From: Poritiphilus flavus
GTDB taxonomy: Bacteria; Bacteroidota; Bacteroidia; Flavobacteriales; Flavobacteriaceae
Assembly: GCF_009901585.1 (NCBI RefSeq)
Contig: NZ_WXYO01000004.1
Location: forward strand, 186,001 to 250,000
Direction: 5' to 3'
Length of the DNA stretch: 64,000 nt
How positions within the stretch are numbered: position 1 is the stretch's first letter; each line of letters starts with the position of its first letter. A program made the position numbers and the translations under genes. This document shows positions 17,711 to 26,808 of the stretch, piece by piece. Below the pieces are notes generated by a model, which worked only from the letters and a program-made list of their open reading frames with translations, was not told the origin of the DNA and did not search any database.

Positions 17711-19432
17711 ATGCAAATAAAAGAGTCAGCAACGGTTTACGATGCTATTATTGTAGGTTCCGGAGCGGGAGGGGGCATGTCTACCAAGGTCCTGGCGGAT
17801 GCCGGACTTAATGTGGCCGTGGTGGAAGCAGGCCCGTTTTTTGATCCTAAGGACCCCAAACAACAAACACAATTGAAATGGCCCTATGAGTCACCCAGAA
17901 GGGGTGCGGGTACCACCCGGGTATTTGGCGAGTGGGATATGGCCTATGGAGGATGGGAGATAGAAGGACAACCCTATACCCACAAGGACGGAACAAAATT
18001 CGATTGGTATCGATCACAGATGCTCGGTGGAAGAACCAATCACTGGGGAAGGATTTCACTTCGTTTTGGCCCTAAGGATTTTAAGCATAAGGATGTGGAT
18101 GGCCTTGGAGATAACTGGCCGATTGGATACGAGGATGTAAAACCTTATTACGACAGGCTCGATAAGCTCATCGGTGTTTTTGGCACCAACGAAGGCTTAC
18201 CCAATGACCCGGATGGATTTTTCCTGCCGCCACCCAAACCAAGGCTGCACGAATTGTTCTACATAAAAGGTGCGCGAAAATCTAAAATGCCGGTGATCCC
18301 ATCAAGGATGTCTATGTTGACCAAAAAGATCAACAACGAAAGAGGGGTTTGCTTTTATTGTGGCCAATGCGGCAGGTCTTGCCAGGTTTATGCCGACTTT
18401 TCATCCGGTTCCTGCCTGATCTTCCCCGCGCAGAAAAGCAGGGGGCAGGTAGACCTTTATGTGAATTCTATGGTACGGGAAGTTACCACAAACGAAGAAG
18501 GTAAAGCGACCGGGGTTTCCTATATTAACCGGGAAGACAGAAAGGAATACAAGCTCAGGGGAAAGGTGGTAATATTGGCAGCATCTGCATGTAGCTCTGC
18601 ACGTATCCTCCTGAATTCCAAGAGTAAACAGCACCCGAATGGCCTTGGAAATAGCAGTGATCTGGTAGGGAAGTACCTCCATGATTCCACAGGCGCTAGT
18701 CGGGCCGGGTTTATTCCGGGTCTTATGAACCGCAAACTCTCTTACAACGAAGATGGTGTTGGCGGAATGCATGTATATACCCCCTGGTGGCTTGATAATA
18801 AGAACCTGGATTTCCCCCGCGGTTATCATATCGAGGTCTGGGGAGGAATAGGAATGCCCAACTACGGATTTGGATTCAACCCGAATGAATTCAATAAATT
18901 CTTCGGACTGCCTACCGGTGGTTATGGAGAAGGATTGCGGGCCGACGTTAAGAAGTACTACGGATCGGTCATCGGATTCGGAGGAAGGGGAGAAGCAGTG
19001 GCCAGAAAGGATAATTACTGCGAAATTGACCCGACCACTGTCGATAAATTTGGAATACCCGTATTGCGTTTCCACTATAAATGGTCTGACTTTGAGCGGA
19101 ACCAGGCCAAACATATGCAGGCAACCTTTGAAGAACTCATACACAATATGGGCGGAGAAGTGTTGGGAGATACCCCTACCAAAGAGCAGGATTACGGATT
19201 ACTGGCACCAGGAAAGATCATACACGAGGTTGGAACAACCCGTATGGGAGACGATCCCAAGACCTCTGTTACCAACAAATTCCAGCAGTTACACGATGCG
19301 GACAATGTCTTTGTAACTGATGCGGGACCCTTTGTTTCACAGGCAGATAAAAACTGTACCTGGACCATATTGGCGCTCTCAATGCGGGCCTCAGAATATA
19401 TTGTAGAGCAATTAAAACAACAAAATATCTAG
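17711..19432 (+). CDS. GMC-family FAD dehydrogenase with a cysteine (Fe-S) cluster
   Basis: The 573-residue flavoprotein has an N-terminal FAD Rossmann motif (AIIVGSGAGGGMS, residues 13-24) and the GMC C-terminal block (HEVGTTRMGDDP, then NCTWTILALSMRASEYI). At residues 214-224 it carries C-x2-C-x2-C-x3-C, absent from ordinary GMC oxidases but present in a comparable place in membrane-linked FAD glucose and fructose dehydrogenases, where it binds an Fe-S cluster. It has no signal peptide. The next gene, 3 bases away, encodes the Tat-type small subunit, so the complex is probably exported folded by hitchhiking. Likely role: oxidation of a sugar hydroxyl, for example C3 of a glycoside, passing electrons to a quinone or cytochrome. 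No cytochrome subunit gene is adjacent. Confidence 0.88.
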   Translation: MQIKESATVYDAIIVGSGAGGGMSTKVLADAGLNVAVVEAGPFFDPKDPKQQTQLKWPYESPRRGAGTTRVFGEWDMAYGGWEIEGQPYTHKDGTKFDWYRSQMLGGRTNHWGRISLRFGPKDFKHKDVDGLGDNWPIGYEDVKPYYDRLDKLIGVFGTNEGLPNDPDGFFLPPPKPRLHELFYIKGARKSKMPVIPSRMSMLTKKINNERGVCFYCGQCGRSCQVYADFSSGSCLIFPAQKSRGQVDLYVNSMVREVTTNEEGKATGVSYINREDRKEYKLRGKVVILAASACSSARILLNSKSKQHPNGLGNSSDLVGKYLHDSTGASRAGFIPGLMNRKLSYNEDGVGGMHVYTPWWLDNKNLDFPRGYHIEVWGGIGMPNYGFGFNPNEFNKFFGLPTGGYGEGLRADVKKYYGSVIGFGGRGEAVARKDNYCEIDPTTVDKFGIPVLRFHYKWSDFERNQAKHMQATFEELIHNMGGEVLGDTPTKEQDYGLLAPGKIIHEVGTTRMGDDPKTSVTNKFQQLHDADNVFVTDAGPFVSQADKNCTWTILALSMRASEYIVEQLKQQNI

Positions 19433-19435
19433 GAG

Positions 19436-20146
19436 ATGGATAGAAGAAAAAGTATAAAGTCAATTATTCTGGGTTCTGTTGCCGGAGGACTGGCGGTTCA
19501 CGGTTGCAAACCGGAGGGAGCCGCAATTGAAGAAGAAACAGTATCCACCGATGAGAAGTATTTTGGAAGAACCCCTGAAGAACTGGAACTGATAGAGAAG
19601 CTTAATGCGGAGCAATTCTTTAACGAACACGAGTTAGAAACAATTGATGTACTCAGTAACTTAATCCTTCCTCCTAATGAGAATGGCGGACCGACGGAAG
19701 CAGGTGTTCCTGAGTTTATTGAGTTTATGGCGAAGGATATTCCAGAGTTACAGACTACGCTCAGGGGTGGTCTGATGTGGCTGGACCACAAGAGCAATAC
19801 GGATTTCGGGACGGAGTTCAAACTCACCGAAGAAGCCAAGCAAAAACAGATACTGGATCCTATTGCCTTTTACGATGCCGAGGTGCCTATGGACGAACAG
19901 GCCCTGGAAATACAATTCTTTAGCCTGATGCGTAACCTGACCCTAACCGGTTATTATACCTCAAAGATGGGAATAGAAGACCTTGGTTATAAAGGGAATA
20001 TGCCCAATGTGTGGGATGGGGTTCCCCAGGATGTACTGGATCAGCATGGGGTGGCCTATGAAGAAGAATGGCTGGCAAAATGCGTGGATCAGAGTAAAAG
20101 AGGGGTTATCGCCGAATGGGATGAGAATGGCAATCTTTTAACTTAA
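19436..20146 (+). CDS. Gluconate 2-dehydrogenase subunit 3 family protein, Tat lipoprotein
   Basis: The 236-residue protein opens with MDRRKSIKSIILG, a twin-arginine type signal (R3-R4), ending in a probable lipobox cysteine at C24 (VHGC). The mature part has the family features: LSNLILPPNENGGPTEAGVPEFIEFM and FFSLMRNLTLTGYYTSKMGIEDLGYKG. In known dehydrogenases this small subunit carries the export signal for the FAD subunit and stabilises it. It should anchor the GMC protein on the periplasmic side of a membrane. The 3-base spacing from the GMC gene supports a stoichiometric complex. Confidence 0.9.
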   Translation: MDRRKSIKSIILGSVAGGLAVHGCKPEGAAIEEETVSTDEKYFGRTPEELELIEKLNAEQFFNEHELETIDVLSNLILPPNENGGPTEAGVPEFIEFMAKDIPELQTTLRGGLMWLDHKSNTDFGTEFKLTEEAKQKQILDPIAFYDAEVPMDEQALEIQFFSLMRNLTLTGYYTSKMGIEDLGYKGNMPNVWDGVPQDVLDQHGVAYEEEWLAKCVDQSKRGVIAEWDENGNLLT

Positions 20147-20161
20147 ATTTTCTTTACTGAA

Positions 20162-20986
20162 ATGAAGCGCAGGGTCATCTGTTTGTTGTTTTTATTAACA
20201 GCCTCGGGGCTTTTCGCGCAGGAAATAGGCTTGCAGCTGTATAGCCTGAGAAATGAGTTTAAGAAAGATGTTCCTGGTACTTTCGCGTTGATCAAAGACT
20301 GGGGGTTCACCAAGGTAGAGGATGGGAATGACGGTACTCAGGGGTATACCATGCAAGAGTACCTGAAACTGCTCTCAAAGTATAACCTAGAAATCGTAAG
20401 TGCCAGCGCATCCTTTGAGGAACTGGAAAAAACACCTGAAACCGCTCTTAAAAGAGCCCAGGCTTATGGTTCTATATATCTGGTTTGTTTTTGGATCCCC
20501 CATGAAGGGACCAACTTTACAGCCGAGGATACCAATAAGGCTATAGAAGTATTTAACAAGGCCGGAAAACTGCTTAAGGAAAACGGCATTACTCTTACCT
20601 ACCACCCACACGGTTATGAATTCCGGCCCCATGGCGATACTTCACTTATGGACCATATGATACGGTCTGCAAAACATTTTGAATTTGAAATGGATGTGTA
20701 TTGGTTCGCACATGCCGGGGAAGATCCGGTGGAATGGCTCAAACGCTATCCGAATCGTTTCAAACTCATGCATTTAAAGGACTGTAGAAAAGGTGTTAAA
20801 GGAAACAACACCGGACAGTCCGATGTAGAGACCAATGTTGTGCTGGGTACAGGACAGATTGATATTGCTGCCGTAGTGGCTGAAGCGAAACGTTTGGGCC
20901 TTGAGTATTTGTTTATTGAGGATGAATCCTCCAGGGTAGTAGAACAGGTTCCCGTGAGCCTGGAATTTTTAAAGGGATTGGATTGA
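20162..20986 (+). CDS. Secreted TIM-barrel protein, sugar phosphate isomerase/epimerase-like (copy 1)
   Basis: A signal peptide (residues 1-20, ending LFAQE) is followed by a xylose-isomerase-like TIM barrel, 274 residues in all. Candidate metal ligands are in place: LTYHPHGYEF, FEMDVYW, LMHLKD and FIEDES supply His, Asp, His and Glu. A periplasmic location rules out a sugar-phosphate substrate. Related exported proteins have been described as lyases or hydratases acting on 3-keto-glycosides. Here it follows the dehydrogenase pair by 15 bases and precedes a close paralogue, so it probably processes the oxidised product. The activity is inferred. Confidence 0.82.
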   Translation: MKRRVICLLFLLTASGLFAQEIGLQLYSLRNEFKKDVPGTFALIKDWGFTKVEDGNDGTQGYTMQEYLKLLSKYNLEIVSASASFEELEKTPETALKRAQAYGSIYLVCFWIPHEGTNFTAEDTNKAIEVFNKAGKLLKENGITLTYHPHGYEFRPHGDTSLMDHMIRSAKHFEFEMDVYWFAHAGEDPVEWLKRYPNRFKLMHLKDCRKGVKGNNTGQSDVETNVVLGTGQIDIAAVVAEAKRLGLEYLFIEDESSRVVEQVPVSLEFLKGLD

Positions 20987-21020
20987 TTCCTGAATTTGAA
21001 AAAACCTAAGCAATTAAAAT

Positions 21021-21851
21021 ATGAAAACAAGATCGATAACACTAGTACTGGCCATGGCCATAAGCCTGGGGAATCTCTGTGCCCAGGAAGTAGGATTACA
21101 GTTTTACAGCTTGCGAAACCAGTTCAAAAAAGACGTGCCGGGAACTCTTGAATTGATCAATTCCTGGGGAATTACAAAATGTGAGGGTGGGGGCACTTAT
21201 GGCCTGCCAATGGGGAAGTTTCAGGCCATGCTCAAAAAGAACAATCTGGATGTGGTAAGTGTAGGGGCTTCCTTTGAAGACCTTGCCAAAGACCCGGCTA
21301 AAGTTATTGCCAACGCCAAGGCATTCGATGCAAAATTTGTAATGTGCGCCTGGATCCCACACGACGGAGATTCTTTCACTATTGAGGATACCAAAAACGC
21401 TACGGAAGTATTTAACAAGGCCGGCAAATTAATGAAAGAGGAAGGCATTACGCTGACATATCACGCCCATGGCTATGAATTCAGGCCTTACGAAGATGGT
21501 ACCCTATTTGACTACATGGCCAAGAATGCCAAGGATTTCGCATTTGAAATGGACGTATACTGGGTGCACCACGGTGGGGAAGATCCGGTAGGATTGCTGA
21601 ATAAGTATCCGGAAAAATTTGTGCTGCTTCATCTTAAGGACATGCAGCATGGGGTTAAAGGAAACCATACCGGACACGAAGACGTAGAAACCAATGTGGT
21701 ACTGGGTACCGGTCAGGTGGATATTGCCGGAGTGGTAAAGCGAGCCAAAGAATTGGGCTATGTAAAATACATGTTCATTGAGGACGAATGTTCCCGCGTG
21801 GTTCAGCAGGTTCCTAAGAGTCTGGAATATCTTGAAAGCCTGGAAGAATGA
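21021..21851 (+). CDS. Secreted TIM-barrel protein, sugar phosphate isomerase/epimerase-like (copy 2)
   Basis: A 276-residue paralogue of the gene just upstream, with a signal peptide ending LCAQE and the same frame of motifs: GLQFYSLRNQFKKDVPGT, LTYHAHGYEFRP, FEMDVYW, LLHLKDM, VETNVVLGTGQ and FIEDE. Identity to copy 1 is well over half along the whole length, pointing to tandem duplication. The copies differ near the active face (CFWIPHEGTN versus CAWIPHDGDS; VYWFAHAGED versus VYWVHHGGED), so they may differ in substrate. Its stop overlaps the start of the next sulfatase by 4 bases, which ties the sulfatase to the same transcript. Confidence 0.82.
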   Translation: MKTRSITLVLAMAISLGNLCAQEVGLQFYSLRNQFKKDVPGTLELINSWGITKCEGGGTYGLPMGKFQAMLKKNNLDVVSVGASFEDLAKDPAKVIANAKAFDAKFVMCAWIPHDGDSFTIEDTKNATEVFNKAGKLMKEEGITLTYHAHGYEFRPYEDGTLFDYMAKNAKDFAFEMDVYWVHHGGEDPVGLLNKYPEKFVLLHLKDMQHGVKGNHTGHEDVETNVVLGTGQVDIAGVVKRAKELGYVKYMFIEDECSRVVQQVPKSLEYLESLEE

Positions 21852-23467
21852 TTCCCCTGAGGAAGGCCTTTGCTGCCGCCCTTACGTTATGCTTCCTGAT
21901 ATGTTCTTGCGCGGATTCTGAGAGATCTGAGCCGGAAGAGCTACCTAACATCATCTGGCTTGTTGCCGAAGATCAGTCGCCTCAGTTTTTTCCGATGTAT
22001 GGAGACAGCACCATCTCCTTACCTAATTTGGAATCTCTTGCGGAGGATGGAGTGGTCTTTACCAATGCCTACAGCCCGGTGCCGGTATGTGCCCCAGCGA
22101 GAAGCGCCATAATTACGGGCATGTACCCCACAACTTTGGGGACACATAATATGAGGACCTACGCGCCCTGGCGCGAGATGAATGAACCCAGTATTGGTGT
22201 CCCTAACTACTCTCCACAGGTACCGGATGGGGTGAAGATGTTCACCCAATACCTTCGGAAAAAAGGTTACTACTGTACCAATAATGCCAAGGAAGACTAC
22301 AATTTCAAAAAGCTGATCTCCGCCTGGGATGAAAGCGGGAACAATGCGCATTGGCGTAACAGGACGGATGATTCTCCTTTCTTCTCAGTGTTTAACTTTA
22401 ATGTTTGCCATGAATCAGGGATCTGGAGGAATGGCGAAAAGGAATTGTATGTTTCCGCCGATGCGGTTCCGGTACCGCCGTATTTTCCGGATACCCCGGT
22501 AATCCGGCACGACCTGGCCGTCAACTATAGCAACCTAAAACGCATGGACGAGCAATTGGGGGAGATACTTCAGCAATTAAAAAGTGAAGGCCTTTACGAA
22601 AAGAGCATCATCTTTTTTTACGCGGATCACGGCGGACCATTTCCCCGGCACAAAAGAGCGCTTTACGAAACCGGATTAAAGGTTCCTATGGTGATCAAGT
22701 TTGCGAATAATGCAGGGAACAGGACCAGGGACGACAGGTTTATCAGTTTTATAGACCTGGCCCCAACCGTGCTGTCATTGGCAGGAATTGAACCTCCAAA
22801 GGTCATGCAGGGAAAAGCGCAGTTCGGTCCATATGAATCTTCTGAAAAAGTTGCCTATACCTTTCATTCGTCAGACCGATTTGATGAAATGAGGGACAGG
22901 CTTCGTGCAGTTCGCTCCAGGCGGTTTAAATACATCCGGAATTATAATACAGACATAAGTAATGCCCTTCCGGTATCGTACCGGGAACAAATGCCAATGA
23001 TGCAGGAGCTAATGGCTCTCAATACTGCCGGGAATCTGGATTCAGTGCAATCCCTGTGGTTCAGACTTCCCAAGCCGGAAGAAGAATTATACGACCTTGA
23101 GAACGATCCCTATGAATTCAAAAACCTGGCGACTGTAGAAGAATATCAGGACACCTTATTGCATCTAAGGAAGGTGCTGAATAACTGGATTAGTGAAACC
23201 AATGATATGGGCAGATACCAGGAACAGGAGCTTATCTCAAGGTGGTTGCCAGGAGGTAAACAACCCAGGCTGTCCGAAGTTACACTCCTGGAACAAGGGG
23301 ATAGCGTAACCCTGTCCTGTTCAAAACCGGATGCTACTATACTGTGGAGACCAAAGAACGACACCATTTGGAAGATCTATGATCAGGCGCTACCGTTAAA
23401 TAAGCCTTTTTATGCCAAAGCGGAGCGCATAGGTTACGAAGACAGTGAGATACTGGAATACCAGTAG
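21848..23467 (+). CDS. S1-family sulfatase, lipoprotein
   Basis: This 539-residue sulfatase has a short signal with a possible lipobox cysteine at C21 (LICSC). The formylglycine motif is CAPAR with C81 as the modified residue. The metal-site segment reads VAEDQSP instead of the usual DD pair, a variant seen in some subfamilies. A later DHGGPFPRHKRALYETGLKVP block completes the site. The start overlaps the stop of the TIM-barrel gene (ATGA). Translational coupling to the dehydrogenase/TIM-barrel cluster suggests that the oxidised substrate is sulfated. It converges with the next sulfatase, with 3 bases between stops. Confidence 0.9.
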   Translation: MIPLRKAFAAALTLCFLICSCADSERSEPEELPNIIWLVAEDQSPQFFPMYGDSTISLPNLESLAEDGVVFTNAYSPVPVCAPARSAIITGMYPTTLGTHNMRTYAPWREMNEPSIGVPNYSPQVPDGVKMFTQYLRKKGYYCTNNAKEDYNFKKLISAWDESGNNAHWRNRTDDSPFFSVFNFNVCHESGIWRNGEKELYVSADAVPVPPYFPDTPVIRHDLAVNYSNLKRMDEQLGEILQQLKSEGLYEKSIIFFYADHGGPFPRHKRALYETGLKVPMVIKFANNAGNRTRDDRFISFIDLAPTVLSLAGIEPPKVMQGKAQFGPYESSEKVAYTFHSSDRFDEMRDRLRAVRSRRFKYIRNYNTDISNALPVSYREQMPMMQELMALNTAGNLDSVQSLWFRLPKPEEELYDLENDPYEFKNLATVEEYQDTLLHLRKVLNNWISETNDMGRYQEQELISRWLPGGKQPRLSEVTLLEQGDSVTLSCSKPDATILWRPKNDTIWKIYDQALPLNKPFYAKAERIGYEDSEILEYQ

Positions 23468-23470
23468 CTA

Positions 23471-25267
23471 CTAATCCAATTTTTTGAAGAGCAATAGGCG
23501 TACGTCGATGGCTTCTGCGCCTGGAATGTCTGAAGCATCAAGTCTAAGCCTTCCACTTGTTTTATCCAGGTTAATCGTGCCCAACACCAGGGGTTTAAAA
23601 TCTTTGACATAGGATTCTATCCTGGGGTCGCGGTCGTGCTCCATCCCTTTTAAAGGAGGATCGTGTGCTTCTTTGATCTTCTTGCTAACTTGGTTCTCAC
23701 CCATGGAAAGCGAAATGGTAGCGCCTGTATTTTCAGGTTTGCAGCTGTAATAGAGGGTCACTTCGTATTCGCCGGCACTCAGTACATCCACCTCCCAACT
23801 AATAAAATCTGTAGCACTTTTCCAGTTGGTAAAAAAGGAGCAATTGGGATATTTATTACTCCGTTGAATGTTACCATGGCCTTGCCCGTCACGGGCCGGA
23901 AGTTGTGTTAGTTCAAAACCGGGATATCCCAGCGTAAAGGGCCTGCTTTCGCTATCCCTGGACGGAGGTGCGGTTTGGGCTAACCATTTTGCCTTGACCA
24001 ACTTCAGGTTTTCAAAGACCCCAGGATTATCATCGGAAACATCCAGGGTCTGGCCGGGATCCTGCGACATATCGTATAACCGGTCTTCATGATCCAACCG
24101 AAATTCCTGGGAGCGTATACTCGTTCTGCCATTCCAGTGGTTGTAAACATAACGCTCATCCCAATTCACATCTTCCTCAAAAATCAAAGGTGCAAGGCTT
24201 TTGCCGTCCGGGGGTTCGGCTGTTTTGATATCCAATCCGGCCAGATCGGCCAAAGTGGGCAAAATATCAATAGCACTTGCGATATCCGCTATGCTTTTTC
24301 CAGCTGAAATGGAATCCTTCCATTGTATAAAAAATGGTGTGCGGACCCCTCCTTCGTCCGTGGATCCCTTTTTCCCTCTCATGCCTCCGTTCCACCGCCA
24401 TCCGTTCGGACCGTTATCTGAAAGGTATATCACGATGGTGTTTTCCTCAAGCCCGGCCTGCCTGATCTTTTCCATTAGTCTACCGATATTATAATCGATA
24501 TTCTCCACCATAGCTAAGGCCGCTCTCGTAAAATTGATATTTTCCCGGGTGCTGTCGCGGTATCTCATGCCCAGTTCTCTGGACTCAAACTTTTTCCAAT
24601 ACTCATCCGGAACCTGCATAGGACTATGAGGGGTATTATAGGGTAAATACAAAAAGAATGGATTTTCACGGTTTTGTTCGATAAAGGACATGCCCTTCTC
24701 TGTAAGATCGTCTACAAGGAAACCCTTGCCCTTTACGGGGTGTCCGTTGTGTTCCAGAAAGGGTTCGAAATAGTTGCCCCAGTGCCCTGAGGCAAAACCG
24801 TAGAAATCGTCAAACCCCCTGGCATTGGGATGGTAAGGTGGTTGCATGCCGTTGTGCCACTTTCCGTAAGCCGCGGTCGCGTAACCGGAATTCCTGAAAA
24901 CCTCGGCAATGGTGGTTTCCCCAAGGTTAAGGCGTTCTCCGCCAGCAGAAGTATCGTATATGCCAAGTCTGGTAAAATAACGACCGGTCAGCAGCTCAGC
25001 CCGGGTCGGGGAGCATACAGGTTGTACGTAAAAGTTCTCAAAACTCGCCCCATTTTTGGCCAGAGCATCGATATTCGGCGTACTCAGGTTGCTGTTGCCC
25101 TGAATGCTGAGGTCTCCCCAGCCCTGATCATCAGCCATGATAAGCACGATGTTTGGTTTTCTATCTACTCTGGCTTCCTGAGTCTGTTGGCATCCCATTT
25201 CAGAAGCGATCAGAATACTGAGAAACAGGAGCTTATAAATATGCGTATCAACTTTTTTAAACACCAT
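23471..25267 (-). CDS. S1-family sulfatase with C-terminal beta-sandwich-like extension, lipoprotein
   Basis: The protein has 598 residues, with a lipoprotein signal ending near C26 (SEMGC). The catalytic domain shows MADDQGWGD and the formylglycine motif CSPTR at C85. Further landmarks are KWHNG, the LPYNTPHSPMQVP loop and YLSDNGPNG. After about residue 440 there is an extra region (WEVDVLSAGEYEVTLYYSC, KPLVLGTINL) that reads like a carbohydrate-binding or jelly-roll module. It starts 8 bases after the GH1 stop on the same strand, so the two are an operon. The linkage cut is unknown. Confidence 0.9.
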   Translation of the reverse strand: MVFKKVDTHIYKLLFLSILIASEMGCQQTQEARVDRKPNIVLIMADDQGWGDLSIQGNSNLSTPNIDALAKNGASFENFYVQPVCSPTRAELLTGRYFTRLGIYDTSAGGERLNLGETTIAEVFRNSGYATAAYGKWHNGMQPPYHPNARGFDDFYGFASGHWGNYFEPFLEHNGHPVKGKGFLVDDLTEKGMSFIEQNRENPFFLYLPYNTPHSPMQVPDEYWKKFESRELGMRYRDSTRENINFTRAALAMVENIDYNIGRLMEKIRQAGLEENTIVIYLSDNGPNGWRWNGGMRGKKGSTDEGGVRTPFFIQWKDSISAGKSIADIASAIDILPTLADLAGLDIKTAEPPDGKSLAPLIFEEDVNWDERYVYNHWNGRTSIRSQEFRLDHEDRLYDMSQDPGQTLDVSDDNPGVFENLKLVKAKWLAQTAPPSRDSESRPFTLGYPGFELTQLPARDGQGHGNIQRSNKYPNCSFFTNWKSATDFISWEVDVLSAGEYEVTLYYSCKPENTGATISLSMGENQVSKKIKEAHDPPLKGMEHDRDPRIESYVKDFKPLVLGTINLDKTSGRLRLDASDIPGAEAIDVRLLLFKKLD

Positions 25268-25275
25268 ATTGGGCT

Positions 25276-26670
25276 CTATTTGTCCGGCTCAAATCCATTG
25301 TTGGATATAACATCTTTAAACCATAGCGCGGATTCCTTAGGTATGCGTTCCAGGGTCTCATAGTCTACATAGGTTATCCCAAAGCGCTTGGAATAGCCCA
25401 GGGCCCATTCAAAATTGTCCATAAAAGACCAGACAAAATAGCCTTTGAGGTCCACGCCCTGCTCCATAGCCTGGTGGCATGCAGTCAGATAAGACTGCAG
25501 ATAGTCTTTGCGAACAGGGTCATGTACTTTGCCATCTTCAGGTTTGTCGTCCAGAGCACAGCCGTTTTCTGTGATATAGATCGGAGGATTATCATAACGC
25601 TCGCTGATCCACTCCAGCAGTTTTTTACAGCCCCAGGGGAGTATGGCCCAATTCATAGTTGTCAGCTTCCATTCCGGACCAGCGGTAAGCTGTACATACT
25701 GATCTTCAAAAATACCCCCGTTGCCATAAACGGCGTTTTGCACTTCCTCACCAGGAGGGACATCGGAGGCATAGAGCCCGGTATAATGATTTAGCCCAAA
25801 AAAGTCTGAGGAACCTTTTATGAGTTCTCTGTCTTCTTCGCTGAATTCAGGTAAGCGATCACCAACCCGTTCCCGCATTACTGCAGGGTAATCTCCAAAA
25901 TAGATCGGATCTGCGAACCAGCCCAGGAAAAATTCAAGCGATCTTTGGGCCGCTTCAACATCAGATGCTTCATCTGTCAGAGGCTCCCGCCAATCGCAAT
26001 TATTGGTAATCCCAATAACACCTTTTTGGCTTGGCTGATATTTTGTACGGTAATTTGCTACGGCTTTCCCATGGGCCCTTAGCAGATTATGCGCTACGAT
26101 ATACGGCTCTTCCCTGGATTTTCTGCCAGGAGCAAAAACGCCTTCAGCATAACCGAGGATCGAGACGACCCAGGGCTCGTTCAGGGTGATCCAGTGCTTT
26201 ACCCGGTCTCCGAAATTCGAAAAACAGAGCTCGGCATAAGCTTCAAAGTAATCCGCGATATCCGGGTTGAGCCAGCCGTCTTTCTCAGTGTGCAGGGCCA
26301 GTGGCAAGTCCCAATGATACAGCGTTATCCAAGGCGTTATCCCGTATTTTAAGAGTTCGTCTATGAGGTTGTTATAGAAGTGGATACCTTCGGGATTAGG
26401 TTTGCCTTGCCCATCTGGCTGTATGCGGCTCCAGGAGATGGAAAAACGGTAAGCTTTTAACCCCAGATCTCCCATCAGCTTAACATCCTCTTTATAGCGG
26501 TTGTAGTGATCGCAGGCGATATCAGCATTCTCATTGTTATGGGTCCTGCCCGGAGTATGAGCATGGGCGTCCCAGATGCTCCAGGCACGGCCACCCTGGG
26601 TTGCCGCCCCCTCTATCTGATGGCTTGAGGTGGCTGTACCCCAAAGAAAATTGTCGGGAAATTTTATCAT
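25276..26670 (-). CDS. Glycoside hydrolase family 1 beta-glycosidase
   Basis: This is a typical 464-residue GH1 enzyme with no signal peptide, so it is probably cytoplasmic. It begins with FLWGTATSSHQIEGA. The acid/base is E165 in TLNEPW and the nucleophile E368 in ITENG. It should release terminal beta-linked glucose, galactose or mannose from short oligosaccharides. It is the first gene of an operon with the sulfatase downstream. A good Bacteroidota promoter lies about 105-135 bases upstream. Specificity within GH1 cannot be read from sequence alone. Confidence 0.95.
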   Translation of the reverse strand: MIKFPDNFLWGTATSSHQIEGAATQGGRAWSIWDAHAHTPGRTHNNENADIACDHYNRYKEDVKLMGDLGLKAYRFSISWSRIQPDGQGKPNPEGIHFYNNLIDELLKYGITPWITLYHWDLPLALHTEKDGWLNPDIADYFEAYAELCFSNFGDRVKHWITLNEPWVVSILGYAEGVFAPGRKSREEPYIVAHNLLRAHGKAVANYRTKYQPSQKGVIGITNNCDWREPLTDEASDVEAAQRSLEFFLGWFADPIYFGDYPAVMRERVGDRLPEFSEEDRELIKGSSDFFGLNHYTGLYASDVPPGEEVQNAVYGNGGIFEDQYVQLTAGPEWKLTTMNWAILPWGCKKLLEWISERYDNPPIYITENGCALDDKPEDGKVHDPVRKDYLQSYLTACHQAMEQGVDLKGYFVWSFMDNFEWALGYSKRFGITYVDYETLERIPKESALWFKDVISNNGFEPDK

Positions 26671-26777
26671 TTACAGAAATACATTAAAATGGTAGATAAC
26701 TAGTCTAAATGCTATAAGCTTTGTGATAGACCGTCTCAAACACGAAATATATTAATAATTTTATGCCTGTGGCAACT

Positions 26778-26806
26778 CAAAATTATCAGTATATTCATCA
26801 AAACAA
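26778..26806 (-). promoter_or_regulatory. Promoter of the GH1-sulfatase operon
   Basis: On the minus strand TTG (26806-26804), an 18-base spacer and TAATTTTG (26785-26778) match the Bacteroidota consensus. Transcription would begin near 26772 and leave a leader of about 100 bases before the GH1 ATG. Confidence 0.55.
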
Positions 26807-26808
26807 CC

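Noticed and set aside
18401-19144. 247-codon open frame on the minus strand
   Set aside because: Antisense shadow of the GMC gene; composition is unlike a real protein.
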